Source of the DNA: Campylobacter avium LMG 24591
Lineage (GTDB): Bacteria; Campylobacterota; Campylobacteria; Campylobacterales; Campylobacteraceae
NCBI RefSeq assembly: GCF_002238335.1
Contig: NZ_CP022347.1
Coordinates: 1,612,001 to 1,676,000, forward strand
DNA: 64,000 nt
Direction of reading: 5' to 3'
Part shown: positions 39,254-47,996 of the stretch, piece after piece
How positions within the stretch are numbered: position 1 is the first letter of the stretch
Layout of the letters: every line of letters begins with the position of its first letter
Notes under the pieces: generated by a model
What the model was told of the DNA's origin: nothing
Seen by the model: only the letters and a program-made list of their open reading frames with translations
The model's database searches: none
Translations under genes and position numbers: made by a program

Positions 39254-42200
39254 TTATTTTAAATACTCTTGCAAGCTTTTTACAGCTAAGTGCTCTTCTT
39301 TGTTTTGCAAGGACTTTGCTGCTATTAGGGCTGATCTTATATTTGTAAAATATGGAATTTTAAAGCGGGTGATGTTTGAGCGGATTATCTTTGTATCGCT
39401 TTTAACGCTATTTTCATCGCTTGTATTTATGACAAGATTTATTTCTTCATTTTTAAGCTTATCTTCTATATTTGGTCTTCCTTCTGAAATTTTATACACT
39501 ATCTCGCACTCTATCTTAGCTTCCTTTATGGCTGCTGCTGTGCCACTTGTAGCAATTATTTTAAAGCCTAGTTTTGAGTAGGCCTTTGCTAAATCCTTTG
39601 CGTATTTTTTATCCTTTTGTTTTAAGGATATAAAAAGCGTGCCAGCACTTGGTAGGTCGTTAAAGGCTGAAATTTGACTTTTAGCATAAGAGGTGTAGAA
39701 ATTTTTACTTATACCCATAACCTCTCCTGTTGAACGCATTTCAGGTCCTAGCTCTAAGTCCGCTGAGCTTAGTTTTGCGAAAGGAAATACCGCTTCTTTT
39801 ACGCTGCTGTGCTTTTTATTTTTAGCTTTTAAAATTCCATTTTTCTCCTCAACAACGCCGTATTTATCATAAAATTTCAAGGCTTCTTTTAAATTTCCTT
39901 GATACATAACCCTAGTTGCAACCTTTGCTAAGGCAATTCCTGTGGCCTTGCTTACGAAAGGCACTGTCCTGCTTGCCCTTGGATTTACCTCTATCATAAA
40001 AAGCTCATTATTATGCAGGGCAAATTGTATGTTTAAAAGCCCTATAACTCCTAAATTTAGAGCGATTTCCTTTGTTTTTTGCTCTATTAATTCTATTGTT
40101 TTTTCATCTATATTATAAGGAGGTAAGGAACAAGCACTATCGCCTGAGTGAATTCCAGCCTCTTCTATATGCTCCATAATGCCGCCTATATACACATCCT
40201 TGCCATCACTTATAGCATCCACATCAAGCTCTGTTGCATTGTCTAAGAACTTATCTATAAGTATAGGACTTTTATCGCTTACTTCTATGGCCTCTTTCAT
40301 ATAAAGGCTTAATTCATCCTCATTATAAACCACACGCATAGCTCTACCGCCTAAAACATAGCTAGGTCTAACAAGCACAGGATAGCCTATATCACTTGCC
40401 TTAGAAAGTGCTTCATTTATGCTTGTGGCGGTGTGGTTTTTGGGTTGTTTTATGCCAAGTTTTTCCATAAATTCGGCAAATTTCTTTCTATCCTCAGCTA
40501 AATCTATAACCCTAGCCGAGGTGCCTATTATCTTTGTGCCGAAAATACTAAGTTTTTTAGCAAATTTTAAAGGAGTTTGCCCTCCAAAATGCACTATCAA
40601 GCCATCTGGCTTTTCTTTTTCTATAACAGATCTTAAGTATTCAAATTCTATAGGCTCAAAATAAAGCTTATCGCTTGTATCATAATCTGTTGAGACGGTC
40701 TCTGGATTGCAGTTATACATTATAGTTTTTACGCCTAAATCCCTTAAGGCAAAAGAGGCATGCACACAAGCATAGTCAAATTCTATGCCTTGACCTATGC
40801 GGTTTGGTCCTGAGCCTATTATCATTACCTTTTTTTCATTTTTTTGCTTTTTTTCCTCGCTAAAGCTTTCTTGCATAGGAGAAAAAGATGAGTAATAATA
40901 AGGAGTAAAAGCCTCAAATTCACCAGCGCAAGTATCTACTTCGTTAAAATTACTTAAGATAGCTAGTTTTTGTCTTTTGTGATATATATCATTTTCGCTT
41001 AGGTCTAAATTGTCTTTTTTGTTTATAAGTTTTGCTATCATCTTATCAGAAAAGCCCATAGTTTTAGCCCTTCTAAGCAAGGCTTTATCATTTAGTATAT
41101 CCATATCTATCTTAGCTTCAAAATCCACGATTTCTTTTATCTGTTGTAAAAACCAAGTATCTATCTTGCAAAGCTCATATATTTCATCCACACTAAGCCC
41201 TTCTCTAAAGGCTTGTGCTATGCAAAGTAGTCTTTTTTCATTTGGATTTCTTAGCTTAAAAATGAGCTCATTTTTTTTCATATCAAGGCTTTCAAAGCCA
41301 CAAATACTTCTTTCTAAAGAGCACAGTGCTTTTTGCAAACTTTCTTTAAAGGTAGCACCAATAGCCATAACCTCGCCCACACTCTTCATAGCAGTGCCTA
41401 AAATTTCACTAGCTTCAGGGAATTTTTCAAAGGTAAAGCGAGGAATTTTTGTAACTATATAATCAATGGCGGGCTCAAAAGAAGCCGGAGTAAGAGTGAT
41501 GTCATTTTTTATCTCATCTAAGGAAAAGCCCACAGCTAAAAGCGTGGCAACCTTTGCTATAGGATAGCCTGTGGCCTTGCTTGCAAGAGCTGAGGAGCGA
41601 GATACTCTTGGATTCATTTCTATAACTATCATACGACCATCTTTTGGATTTATGGCAAATTGCACATTTGAACCACCCGTATCAACCCCTATCTCTCTTA
41701 AAATGGCAAAGGAGGCATTTCGCATAACTTGATATTCTTTATCAGTAAGCGTTAGTGCAGGAGCGACCGTTATGCTATCTCCTGTATGCACTCCCATGGG
41801 GTCTAAATTTTCTATGGAGCAAACTATGATACAGTTATCATTTTTATCCCTTATAACCTCCATTTCATACTCTTTCCAGCCAAGCAGGGATTCTTCTATT
41901 AAAATTTCGTGTATTGGAGATAATGATAATGCAGTTTTTGCAAGCTCTTTAAATTCATCTAAATTATAAACAACCCCGCTTCCCGCACCACCAAGCGTAT
42001 AAGAAGCCCTTATCATCAAAGGAAAGCCTATCTCATCAACAGCCTTTAAGGCTTCATCGTAATTATAAGCATACATAGACTTAGGCAAATCCATACCTAT
42101 TTTTTTCATACATTCCTTAAAGACTTGCCTATCTTCTCCTTTTTTTATAGCTTCTGGCTTTGCACCCAAAAAGACTACATCTTTTGCTTCGCCGCTTTCA

Positions 42201-42508
42201 TAAACCGCCATAGCCACATTTAAGGCTACTTGTCCGCCCATTGTGGGTAAGATGGCGTCAATATTTTCTTTTTTGATGATTTTTAAAATACTTTCTTTTG
42301 TTATAGGTTCTATGTAGGTAGCGTCTGCAAATTCAGGGTCTGTCATAATTGTGGCTGGATTTGAATTTATTAAAACAACCCTATATCCAAGCTCTTTGAG
42401 TGTTTTAGCGGCTTGAGTTCCAGAGTAATCAAATTCACAAGCCTGACCTATAACTATAGGTCCGCTTCCTATAAGCAAGATATTTTTTATGTCTGTTCTT
42501 TTTGGCAT
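39254..42508 (-). CDS. carB: Carbamoyl-phosphate synthase, large subunit
   Basis: 1084 residues with the duplicated ATP-grasp architecture: N-terminal carboxyphosphate domain ([18 protein letters not shown] near 13-30), oligomerisation domain, the second synthetase half ([20 protein letters not shown] near 560-580), and a C-terminal allosteric MGS-like domain ([19 protein letters not shown]). It makes carbamoyl phosphate for arginine and pyrimidines, with CarA encoded elsewhere. A TATAAT on the minus strand at 42548-42543 is a likely -10. Confidence 0.98.
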   Translation of the reverse strand: MPKRTDIKNILLIGSGPIVIGQACEFDYSGTQAAKTLKELGYRVVLINSNPATIMTDPEFADATYIEPITKESILKIIKKENIDAILPTMGGQVALNVAMAVYESGEAKDVVFLGAKPEAIKKGEDRQVFKECMKKIGMDLPKSMYAYNYDEALKAVDEIGFPLMIRASYTLGGAGSGVVYNLDEFKELAKTALSLSPIHEILIEESLLGWKEYEMEVIRDKNDNCIIVCSIENLDPMGVHTGDSITVAPALTLTDKEYQVMRNASFAILREIGVDTGGSNVQFAINPKDGRMIVIEMNPRVSRSSALASKATGYPIAKVATLLAVGFSLDEIKNDITLTPASFEPAIDYIVTKIPRFTFEKFPEASEILGTAMKSVGEVMAIGATFKESLQKALCSLERSICGFESLDMKKNELIFKLRNPNEKRLLCIAQAFREGLSVDEIYELCKIDTWFLQQIKEIVDFEAKIDMDILNDKALLRRAKTMGFSDKMIAKLINKKDNLDLSENDIYHKRQKLAILSNFNEVDTCAGEFEAFTPYYYSSFSPMQESFSEEKKQKNEKKVMIIGSGPNRIGQGIEFDYACVHASFALRDLGVKTIMYNCNPETVSTDYDTSDKLYFEPIEFEYLRSVIEKEKPDGLIVHFGGQTPLKFAKKLSIFGTKIIGTSARVIDLAEDRKKFAEFMEKLGIKQPKNHTATSINEALSKASDIGYPVLVRPSYVLGGRAMRVVYNEDELSLYMKEAIEVSDKSPILIDKFLDNATELDVDAISDGKDVYIGGIMEHIEEAGIHSGDSACSLPPYNIDEKTIELIEQKTKEIALNLGVIGLLNIQFALHNNELFMIEVNPRASRTVPFVSKATGIALAKVATRVMYQGNLKEALKFYDKYGVVEEKNGILKAKNKKHSSVKEAVFPFAKLSSADLELGPEMRSTGEVMGISKNFYTSYAKSQISAFNDLPSAGTLFISLKQKDKKYAKDLAKAYSKLGFKIIATSGTAAAIKEAKIECEIVYKISEGRPNIEDKLKNEEINLVINTSDENSVKSDTKIIRSNITRFKIPYFTNIRSALIAAKSLQNKEEHLAVKSLQEYLK

Positions 42509-42638
42509 TTCTTATCCTAATTTTATGCTTTTTTTGTGTGAAATTATAACAAGAACTTTTTAATATTCTTTGAAAAAAATCCTTAATATTAATGGCTATT
42601 TTGCTAGAATTTAGCTAAAAATTTTTAAGGTTATTGCT

Positions 42639-43100
42639 ATGTTTTATTACATAATGGCTCTTTTTATAGGCGTGGCTTTAGCAGTGCAAGTGCCTATCAA
42701 TGCAGCTTTAGGACGCTCTGTTTTAAATGCGCATTTAGTGGCTGCCTTTGTAAATTTTTTTGTTGGCACTCTTTGTTTGCTTGTTATTATTTATTTTGCT
42801 GGGCTTTTGAATGCCTCTGTTTTTAAGCTTAGTATAAGTCAGGAGTGGTGGAAGTATTTAGGAGGCGTTTTAGGAGCTTTTATAGTCTTTGCGGCTGCTT
42901 TTTTAGCACCAAAAATCGGTCTTACAAATATGTTTTTAATGCTTGTTTTAGGACAGATTATAACAGGTATGCTTTTGGATAGAATGGGTGCATTTTCCTT
43001 AGCTGTAAAAGAAATTTCACTTTTTAAGATTTGCGGTTTAGCCATCATTTTCATAGGGCTTTTCATCTTTTTTTATAAAGAGCTTTTTCCTAAATCCTAG
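42639..43100 (+). CDS. YdcZ/DUF606 family DMT membrane protein
   Basis: 153 residues with five hydrophobic segments (MALFIGVALAVQVPINAALG, VAAFVNFFVGTLCLLVIIYF and so on), the half-size DMT transporter pattern of DUF606/YdcZ. Such proteins usually act as dimers or pairs; here it stands alone. Substrate unknown. It is divergent from carB. Confidence 0.85.
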   Translation: MFYYIMALFIGVALAVQVPINAALGRSVLNAHLVAAFVNFFVGTLCLLVIIYFAGLLNASVFKLSISQEWWKYLGGVLGAFIVFAAAFLAPKIGLTNMFLMLVLGQIITGMLLDRMGAFSLAVKEISLFKICGLAIIFIGLFIFFYKELFPKS

Positions 43101-43101
43101 T

Positions 43102-43341
43102 ATGAAATTTCACACCTTTATAGCCCTTACTTTGATTATCATAAATTTTAGCATACAGCTTTTTAGCTCCTTGCATTACAGGCTTTATAGAAAGTATTTA
43201 AAATACTGCTACAATGGTATGTTTTATGAAATTTTAGCTAAGGAACAAAGTTTAAGAAATAATTTTAGATTACTACTTTTTAATATCTGCAAATTAAGTC
43301 CTTTAATCTTTTCATTCCTAATCCTTTTAGACTTGTTTTAA
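43102..43341 (+). CDS. Small membrane protein, unknown
   Basis: 79 residues starting one base after the YdcZ-like stop, so probably translated with it. Hydrophobic segments lie at both ends (about 3-20 and 65-78) with a basic tyrosine-rich middle (HYRLYRKYLKYCYNG). No family recognised. The coding frame is plausible by position and codon use, but it could be chance. Confidence 0.5.
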   Translation: MKFHTFIALTLIIINFSIQLFSSLHYRLYRKYLKYCYNGMFYEILAKEQSLRNNFRLLLFNICKLSPLIFSFLILLDLF

Positions 43342-43390
43342 TCTAAAAAGCTTATTAAAGGATTAAAATTTAGACTAAAAGGAAAAATAT

Positions 43391-43816
43391 ATGAAAAAGA
43401 AAATATCTGCGAATTTTGCTTGGTTTTCAGTACTTTTTGGTGGCTTTGTTGAAATTTTTTGGGTAAGTGGGCTTAAATACTCGCAAAGCATTTTAGAATA
43501 CTGCTTAACAGCTATTGGAGTTTTAATCTCTTTCATATGTATGCTTTTGGCTGTGAAAAGACTTGAGGTAAGCATAGCTTACGCTGTCTTTGTTGGCATA
43601 GGAACAGCTGGGGTTGTTGTAAGTGAAATGCTAGTCTTTGCTGAGGCCGTATCCTTAGTAAAAATAATACTCATAGCAGTTCTCTTGCTAGGCGTTATAG
43701 GACTTAAGTTAGTTAGCAAAGAACAAGGAGAAAAAAGCGATGAGGACTTAGCAAATGAGCTATCAAAAAATTTAGGCATAGATGAGCTTGAGGAGATCTT
43801 AGGAGAGAAAAAATGA
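43391..43816 (+). CDS. SMR-family efflux protein, longer subunit
   Basis: 141 residues: four transmembrane helices with the SMR hallmark GFVEIFWVSGLKYSQ near 16-30 (conserved glutamate) and IAYAVFVGIGTAGVVVSE, then a 30-residue charged C-terminal extension (EQGEKSDEDLANELSKN). It overlaps the next SMR gene by four bases; paired SMR genes normally form heterodimers (EbrAB/YkkCD type). C. jejuni Cj0310c is the counterpart next to bioD. Confidence 0.88.
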   Translation: MKKKISANFAWFSVLFGGFVEIFWVSGLKYSQSILEYCLTAIGVLISFICMLLAVKRLEVSIAYAVFVGIGTAGVVVSEMLVFAEAVSLVKIILIAVLLLGVIGLKLVSKEQGEKSDEDLANELSKNLGIDELEEILGEKK

Positions 43817-44127
43817 GCTGGTTTTTTTTGATTTTAGCTGGACTTATGGAGGTTGTGGGTGTTATAGCTATGAAAAAATTTGTTAGCACGGACAAAAAAA
43901 TCTTTTTATTAAGCATAGCTTTTTGCTTTATCCTATCCCTTGGCTTTTTATCTCAGGCTATGCAAGGAATTTCAATGGGAACGGCTTATGCGATATGGAC
44001 AGGCATAGGAGCTGCTGGAGGTGTGCTTGTGGGGATTTTTTTCTTTAAGGAAAGCAAGTCCTTTCTTAAGCTTGTATTTTTGTTTTTAATCGTAGCCTCA
44101 TCAATAGCTTTAAAGTCGGTATCTTAA
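43813..44127 (+). CDS. SMR-family efflux protein, shorter subunit
   Basis: 104 residues with four helices and the SMR signature [16 protein letters not shown] (glutamate near residue 12) and [19 protein letters not shown]. Partner of the preceding gene (Cj0309c position). The pair may export guanidinium-like or quaternary ammonium compounds; the true substrate is unknown. Its stop overlaps the bioD start by one base. Confidence 0.88.
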   Translation: MSWFFLILAGLMEVVGVIAMKKFVSTDKKIFLLSIAFCFILSLGFLSQAMQGISMGTAYAIWTGIGAAGGVLVGIFFFKESKSFLKLVFLFLIVASSIALKSVS

Positions 44128-44729
44128 TGCAAATTTATGTTTGCGGAAGCTCAACTGATGTGGGCAAAACTCATTTTTGTGCCGCTTTTTGCGAGGCTTT
44201 TTCTTATGAGTATTTTAAGCTGATACAGGCTGGAGAAAATAAAGATAGTAACTTGGTAGCTTCTTTTGCTAAAGATGTTAAAATTTACAAAGAAGGGGTT
44301 TTTTTAAAAACCCCTGCCTCGCCTCACATAGGTAAAAAGCTAGAAGGGCTAAATTATAAAGCTTTTGATATAGTTTTACCTGAAAGTAAGAATTTACTTA
44401 TAGAAACAGCTGGGGGGCTTTTTACTCCTTTGGATGAGGAAAAATGTATGATAGATTATTTAGCCTTAAATGCAAAGCCTTGTATCTTGGTGGCAAGTTA
44501 TTATCTAGGCTGTATAAATCATATAATCCTTAGCATAGAAGCCTTAAGGCAAAGACAGCTTCCCTTACTTGCCCTTGTGATGAGCGGAAAAAAAGATGAG
44601 GATATAGATAACTTTGTGTTTAAATATAGCGGTGTAAAGATAGTGCATTTAGAGCATTTTAATAAAGAAAATTTTAGGCAAAAGGCTCTGGCTTTGAGGC
44701 AGGATTTAATTAGAGTAGCTAAATTTTAA
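44127..44729 (+). CDS. bioD: Dethiobiotin synthetase
   Basis: 200 residues. The P-loop variant [18 protein letters not shown] near 3-20 is diagnostic, with [16 protein letters not shown] as the second motif. It closes the ureido ring of biotin precursor with ATP and CO2. Overlap with the SMR pair matches C. jejuni (Cj0308c). A damaged copy of its 3' end lies at 45633-45830. Confidence 0.95.
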   Translation: MQIYVCGSSTDVGKTHFCAAFCEAFSYEYFKLIQAGENKDSNLVASFAKDVKIYKEGVFLKTPASPHIGKKLEGLNYKAFDIVLPESKNLLIETAGGLFTPLDEEKCMIDYLALNAKPCILVASYYLGCINHIILSIEALRQRQLPLLALVMSGKKDEDIDNFVFKYSGVKIVHLEHFNKENFRQKALALRQDLIRVAKF

Positions 44730-44858
44730 AGGCTAAGCAAAGCTTGGTGTATGCTTGTTAGGAAAGCTTTATTTCTAGCCTTTGTGGAATTCTTTGTCTT
44801 GTTTTAAGCCTTAGAGAGATTGCTATTTTATTTAAGAGGATTTTACACTAGAATTTAT

Positions 44859-44864
44859 TACAAT
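44859..44864 (+). promoter_or_regulatory. -10 box for the toxin transcript
   Basis: TACAAT in TTTATTACAATTTG; transcription would start at the GGG at 44871-44873, the 5' arm of the leader hairpins. Upstream sequence is AT-rich without a clear -35. Confidence 0.5.
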
Positions 44865-44870
44865 TTGTTT

Positions 44871-44953
44871 GGGTGGAATGCCAAAGGCTCGCACCCTTTG
44901 ACATTCTCTTATCGCCCAGAAAGGCGGTGATTAAATGTTTAAAAAAAATCATA
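44871..44953 (-). ncRNA. Predicted antisense RNA (antitoxin)
   Basis: From the strong promoter at 44988-44960 an RNA would start near 44953 and run leftward across the toxin start codon, ribosome-binding site and leader. It would end after the hairpin formed by the complement of 44876-44906. It would be about 80 nt and fully complementary to the 5' part of the toxin mRNA, giving a duplex that RNase III could cut. End positions are estimates. Confidence 0.6.
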
Positions 44954-45003
44954 GTTATGATTATACTACTTTGTGTGATTGTTGTCAAATCATACTAAAG
45001 TAG
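44935..45003 (+). CDS. Short toxin-like peptide frame, apparently frameshifted at an A8 tract
   Basis: From the ATG at 44935, AGAAAGG stands at about ten-base spacing. As written the frame gives a polar 22-residue peptide (MFKKNHSYDYTTL...). With one A fewer in the A8 tract (44941-44948) it becomes MFKKIIVMIILLCVIVVKSY, a 20-residue single-span membrane peptide with a lysine-rich start, as expected of a type I toxin. An unshifted route from GTG at 44927 also reaches the hydrophobic frame but has a poor spacing to the ribosome-binding site. The locus is therefore off, phase-variable or decayed. Confidence 0.5.
   Translation: MFKKNHSYDYTTLCDCCQIILK
44960..44988 (-). promoter_or_regulatory. Consensus sigma70 promoter for the antisense RNA
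   Basis: On the minus strand TTGACA (44988-44983) and TATAAT (44965-44960) are separated by exactly 17 bases, a perfect match to consensus, placed inside the toxin coding frame. Campylobacter promoters rarely carry a -35 this good, so a strong constitutive transcript is expected. Confidence 0.75.
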
Positions 45004-45023
45004 CCCCTCTTTTGAGGGGGCTA
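45001..45023 (+). terminator. Hairpin at the end of the toxin frame
   Basis: TAGCCCCTC-TTTT-GAGGGGGCTA forms a GC-rich stem with one bulged G, beginning at the toxin stop codon. There is no immediate U-run, so it may be a structural element with termination at the TTTTAAAAAAATTT stretch near 45040-45055. Confidence 0.6.
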
Positions 45024-45072
45024 TGATACGCCTTTGGTGTTTTAAAAAAATTTAAATTAAGTTGATTTGAAT

Positions 45073-45447
45073 TTACTTAGATACAGAAAATATTGTAGAT
45101 ATAAATTCTATTACTTTTGGTTGAAGTATAATCATTAAAGCTATTATTAAAAAGGCATAATATTTAATATCTTTTTTTATGTTCTTTATTTCATTTGTAT
45201 TTTCATCTATTTTTTCTTTAAGTTCAGATTTTACACTAGCTATTTCTTCTTTTAGTTCTCTTTTTAAGTTTGATATTTTTTCATTTATTTTATACTCTAA
45301 AGCTTCTAGCTTTGCGTCTAAATAATCTTTGCTAACAAATTTATCAGAGATTTTTTCAAGTTCTTTTTTAATTTCTATTAAGGCCAAATCAAGAAGTTTT
45401 TTTGTTTCTAAGTAATTTTCTTTTTTAATTTCTTTAGCAACATTCAT
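45073..45447 (-). CDS. Coiled-coil protein with a C-terminal membrane anchor
   Basis: 124 residues. A long charged coiled coil (about 20-95, with near-repeats such as LKRELKEEIASVKSELKEKI) is followed by a C-terminal hydrophobic span (YAFLIIALMIILQPKVIEFI). Tail-anchored coiled-coil proteins of this kind are common on plasmids and mobile regions (DUF1640 or Bdr-like), but no function is established. The start codon overlaps the stop of a 29-codon frame (TAATG). It lies between bioD and the bioD tail copy, so it belongs to the inserted segment. Confidence 0.65.
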   Translation of the reverse strand: MNVAKEIKKENYLETKKLLDLALIEIKKELEKISDKFVSKDYLDAKLEALEYKINEKISNLKRELKEEIASVKSELKEKIDENTNEIKNIKKDIKYYAFLIIALMIILQPKVIEFISTIFSVSK

Positions 45448-45536
45448 TAAATTTTTTCTGTGCTGTCATTTATATAAATCTTAATTAATTCTTTTAATCT
45501 ATCACTTGTGTATTCATATTGTAATGTTTCATTCAT
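45447..45536 (-). CDS. 29-residue frame coupled to the coiled-coil gene
   Basis: MNETLQYEYTSDRLKELIKI followed by YINDSTEKI, starting at 45536 with AAGG eight bases upstream and ending on the start codon of the next gene. It is either a small partner protein, a leader that couples translation, or the front part of a once longer gene. No homology recognised. Confidence 0.45.
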   Translation of the reverse strand: MNETLQYEYTSDRLKELIKIYINDSTEKI

Positions 45537-45632
45537 AGTTTTGCCTTATATTTAGAAAATTAAAATTATTTTACAATATTTATCTTTTAATGACAAGTGT
45601 TTAAATTTGCATTTGATTTGAAAATATTTTTC

Positions 45633-45830
45633 CTTATAGAAACAGCTGAGGATGGATAGCTTTTACCCCACTTTGTGATGAGCGGAAAAAAGATGAGGAT
45701 ATAGATGACTTTGTGTTTAAATATAGCGGTGTAAAGGTAGTGCATTTAGAGCATTTTAATAAAGAAAATTTTAGGCAAAAGGCTTTGGCTTTGGGGCGGG
45801 ATTTAATTAACGTGGCTAAATTTTAAAAGC
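45633..45830 (+). pseudogene. Degenerate copy of the bioD 3' end
   Basis: The stretch 45673-45825 closely matches the end of bioD (44575-44729), through to the GGCTAAATTTTAA end. It has a one-base deletion in an A-run (A7 to A6) that breaks the frame. Bases 45633-45648 match bioD 44397-44412, so about 160 bases between the two parts are lost. Similarity continues weakly past the stop codon in both copies. It marks the far side of an inserted block. Confidence 0.75.
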
Positions 45831-45950
45831 TTAAGCAAAGCTTAGCACATATCTATGATGAAAGCTTTATTTATACGCTTATAATCTGCGGGATTCTCTG
45901 TCTTTTCTTAAGTTTTTTTGTGTGGAGCCTTTTGAGGAAAGAATAAGATT

Positions 45951-46592
45951 TTATAGAGATTCTAAGAGAGCAAAATTATTATGAAAGTTTTTAAAACATT
46001 CATAGCTATATTTTTTACCTTTGTTAAGAATCTCCCCTGCTATATTAATACGCAAAGTGGTTTTTTGATTGTCTGTGATTTGATAAGTAGGTAGGGATAT
46101 ATCATCAAACCTAGCTACATCGCTTGAGTGAAAGATATAGTAGTGAATCTTAGCGGATTCTAGCTCATCATTGTCCGTAAATACCGCAATCCACACATAA
46201 AAGACATTTTTATCCATATCATAACGAATTTTAGGGTGAAAGCTAAAATCTCGCTCATTTTTTAAAATCTCACCGCCTTTTTTGATAGTCTTGCCCTCAC
46301 TTGTCTTAACTTGTAAATATTTCGTTACAATATCAAGCTTTTGAGCTTGGCAAGATTCACAAAGATTGGTTACACACTTAGCATTTGTGCCTTTATACTC
46401 ACCTTGTCTTATAAATTGATTACTAAATTTTTTACATCTACTACAATAATACTTTGAAATAACAAAATCAATGCCCTCATCTATATAGCTTCTATGCACT
46501 TGCCACCCATTATTATGTAGTCTCATTGCTAACTGCATTTCACCATATAAACCAATGACTTGCTTTTTCTTTTCATCTTCTATTTCGCTCAT
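45951..46592 (-). CDS. Putative restriction endonuclease (DUF4365-like, PD-(D/E)XK)
   Basis: 213 residues. GLYGEMQLAMRLHNNGWQVHRSYIDEGIDFVI near 14-45 and YLQVKTSEG near 92-100 fit the D...(E/Q)xK active site of PD-(D/E)XK nucleases, and GEMQLA...GWQV is the helix that opens DUF4365. Between them four cysteine pairs (CSRCKK...CESCQA) form a likely zinc finger. The start overlaps the methyltransferase stop by four bases, so the two form a restriction-modification operon. Recognition sequence unknown. Confidence 0.7.
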   Translation of the reverse strand: MSEIEDEKKKQVIGLYGEMQLAMRLHNNGWQVHRSYIDEGIDFVISKYYCSRCKKFSNQFIRQGEYKGTNAKCVTNLCESCQAQKLDIVTKYLQVKTSEGKTIKKGGEILKNERDFSFHPKIRYDMDKNVFYVWIAVFTDNDELESAKIHYYIFHSSDVARFDDISLPTYQITDNQKTTLRINIAGEILNKGKKYSYECFKNFHNNFALLESL

Positions 46593-47878
46593 AGCTTGTA
46601 TTCTCCTAGATTCTCTTTGCTACCTAAGAATCTATACACATTCTCTTTTAGCTTTTTATCTCGCTCTATGCCTATGCCGATGCGTCCTAGCTCACTTGCT
46701 ACTTTCACACTCGTGCCAATACCAGCAAAAGGATCTAGAACTCTCTCACCCTTATAGCTAAACATCTTAACTGCAAATTCGGGGATTTCTTTAGGAAACG
46801 GTGCCGTGTGTCCTAGTATATTTTGCCCTTTAGCGTTTATTTTTATCACAGGATTTATTGCCTTTATATCACGTCTCCAAGCATAAATAAAATCTTTTTC
46901 AATCTCACTACCTTTATTAAAGCCCTCATTTTGTGTGAAATACGTCTTTGCTGAAAATCTCTTACCACGATTTGCCGCACTTCTTTCAAAGCAGTCTAAG
47001 TTTTTACACTCCCAGCTTTTAAGTCCTCTTTCTGTATAAGCATTGCCATTGACTTGCAAACAGCCACACACAGGACAAGGATAGCGAGTAGAATCTAGCC
47101 TATGTTTGTGAAAGATTAAAATATGCTCATAGCAATTCATCGGGTATTGATAGTAAGGATAAGGCTTGTCCCCATTTTTATGCCTTTGGCTTTGCACCTG
47201 TCCTTTATCCCAGATAATATCATCTACAAAGGTAAAACCCACTTTTTCAAAAAGTGTGATAAAATAAGCCCCCAAAGGCAATCGCCTCTTGCCCCAAGTA
47301 GAAGTGCTAAAGAGATTATCATTGTCAAACACATCGCCTACATTAAAGACAAAGACACGGTGATTATCTAACACTCGGTAGCATTCCTTTAAAACCTCTT
47401 CCATAAAGTCTAAATATTCTTGTAAGTTCTTGTATTGTGCATACTCTCTAGCGTTGTAGTATGGAGGCGAAGTTACCATAGCCCCGATAGATTCACTTTT
47501 CATAGCTTTTAGGGCTTTAAGGCAATCGCCCCATATAATCTTTTGTGTAGAATCTTTGTGGGTTTTTGGATTAATCTCTTTAGAATCTAAAAAAGTTTCT
47601 AAAGCCTCATCATAAGCATAGCTTTTTTGATAGTATTCTTTCACAAAGTCATAGTAGCTTTTCTCAAAAGCTTTCACAATATCTTTTGTGGAATCAAAGG
47701 AATATATGTGCTTGATAGATTCTAAAAATTCTTTATATTGTTTAGGATTGAATGTTTCTTTAAGGTATTTTTCGCTTTTTTGTAAGATAGTGTTGAGATA
47801 GTGGGGTTTTAGAGTTTTTGAATCTTTTATGATGTTTTCGTGGTTTAGAGCATTATCATACAAAAAAGAGGTTCTCAT
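46589..47878 (-). CDS. Site-specific DNA methyltransferase (beta class)
   Basis: 429 residues. Motif IV TSPPYYNAREYAQYKNLQEY lies before motif I LDPFAGIGTSVKVASELGR, the order of beta-class amino-methyltransferases (m4C or m6A). A zinc-finger-like insert (CPVCGCLQVNG...CKNLDCFER) sits between them, and about 100 residues at the N-terminus lie before the catalytic part. Paired with the DUF4365-like nuclease, it should protect the host site. Codon use (more CTTT/TTCT rich, fewer GCT) differs from the core genes, consistent with transfer. Confidence 0.85.
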   Translation of the reverse strand: MRTSFLYDNALNHENIIKDSKTLKPHYLNTILQKSEKYLKETFNPKQYKEFLESIKHIYSFDSTKDIVKAFEKSYYDFVKEYYQKSYAYDEALETFLDSKEINPKTHKDSTQKIIWGDCLKALKAMKSESIGAMVTSPPYYNAREYAQYKNLQEYLDFMEEVLKECYRVLDNHRVFVFNVGDVFDNDNLFSTSTWGKRRLPLGAYFITLFEKVGFTFVDDIIWDKGQVQSQRHKNGDKPYPYYQYPMNCYEHILIFHKHRLDSTRYPCPVCGCLQVNGNAYTERGLKSWECKNLDCFERSAANRGKRFSAKTYFTQNEGFNKGSEIEKDFIYAWRRDIKAINPVIKINAKGQNILGHTAPFPKEIPEFAVKMFSYKGERVLDPFAGIGTSVKVASELGRIGIGIERDKKLKENVYRFLGSKENLGEYKL

Positions 47879-47996
47879 TTTTTTCCTAAAAAAGCTTTTT
47901 GTAATTATATATTAGATTTTATTTATGAGATATTAAATTCTTAGATTAGAAGGATTAATAAACAAAAGCTTTCTAAAATTTAGAAAGCTTTGAAAT

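Larger units (their letters stand above)
44871..45045 (+). ncRNA. Structured toxin mRNA of an AapA/IsoA-like type I toxin-antitoxin locus
   Basis: The predicted transcript of about 175 nt shows four overlapping features. A 5' hairpin pairs GAATGCCAAAGG (44876-44887) with CCTTTGACATTC, one mismatch. An alternative stem pairs GGGTG with CACCC. A second hairpin, ATCGCC/GGCGGT around 44911-44928, encloses the AGAAAGG ribosome-binding site. The 3' end GCCTTTGGTGTTT (45030-45042) can pair with the 5' GAATGCCAAAGGC with G-U pairs, an end-to-end interaction like that keeping H. pylori AapA mRNAs untranslated. The short frame inside, the terminator-like hairpin and the antisense promoter complete the picture. 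All is read from sequence; activity is inference. Confidence 0.65.

Noticed and set aside
44730-44870. A tRNA or small RNA directly after bioD
   Set aside because: No cloverleaf, no T-loop sequence; part of this stretch resembles the region after the bioD tail copy at 45830-45910 and is better seen as duplicated 3' flank.
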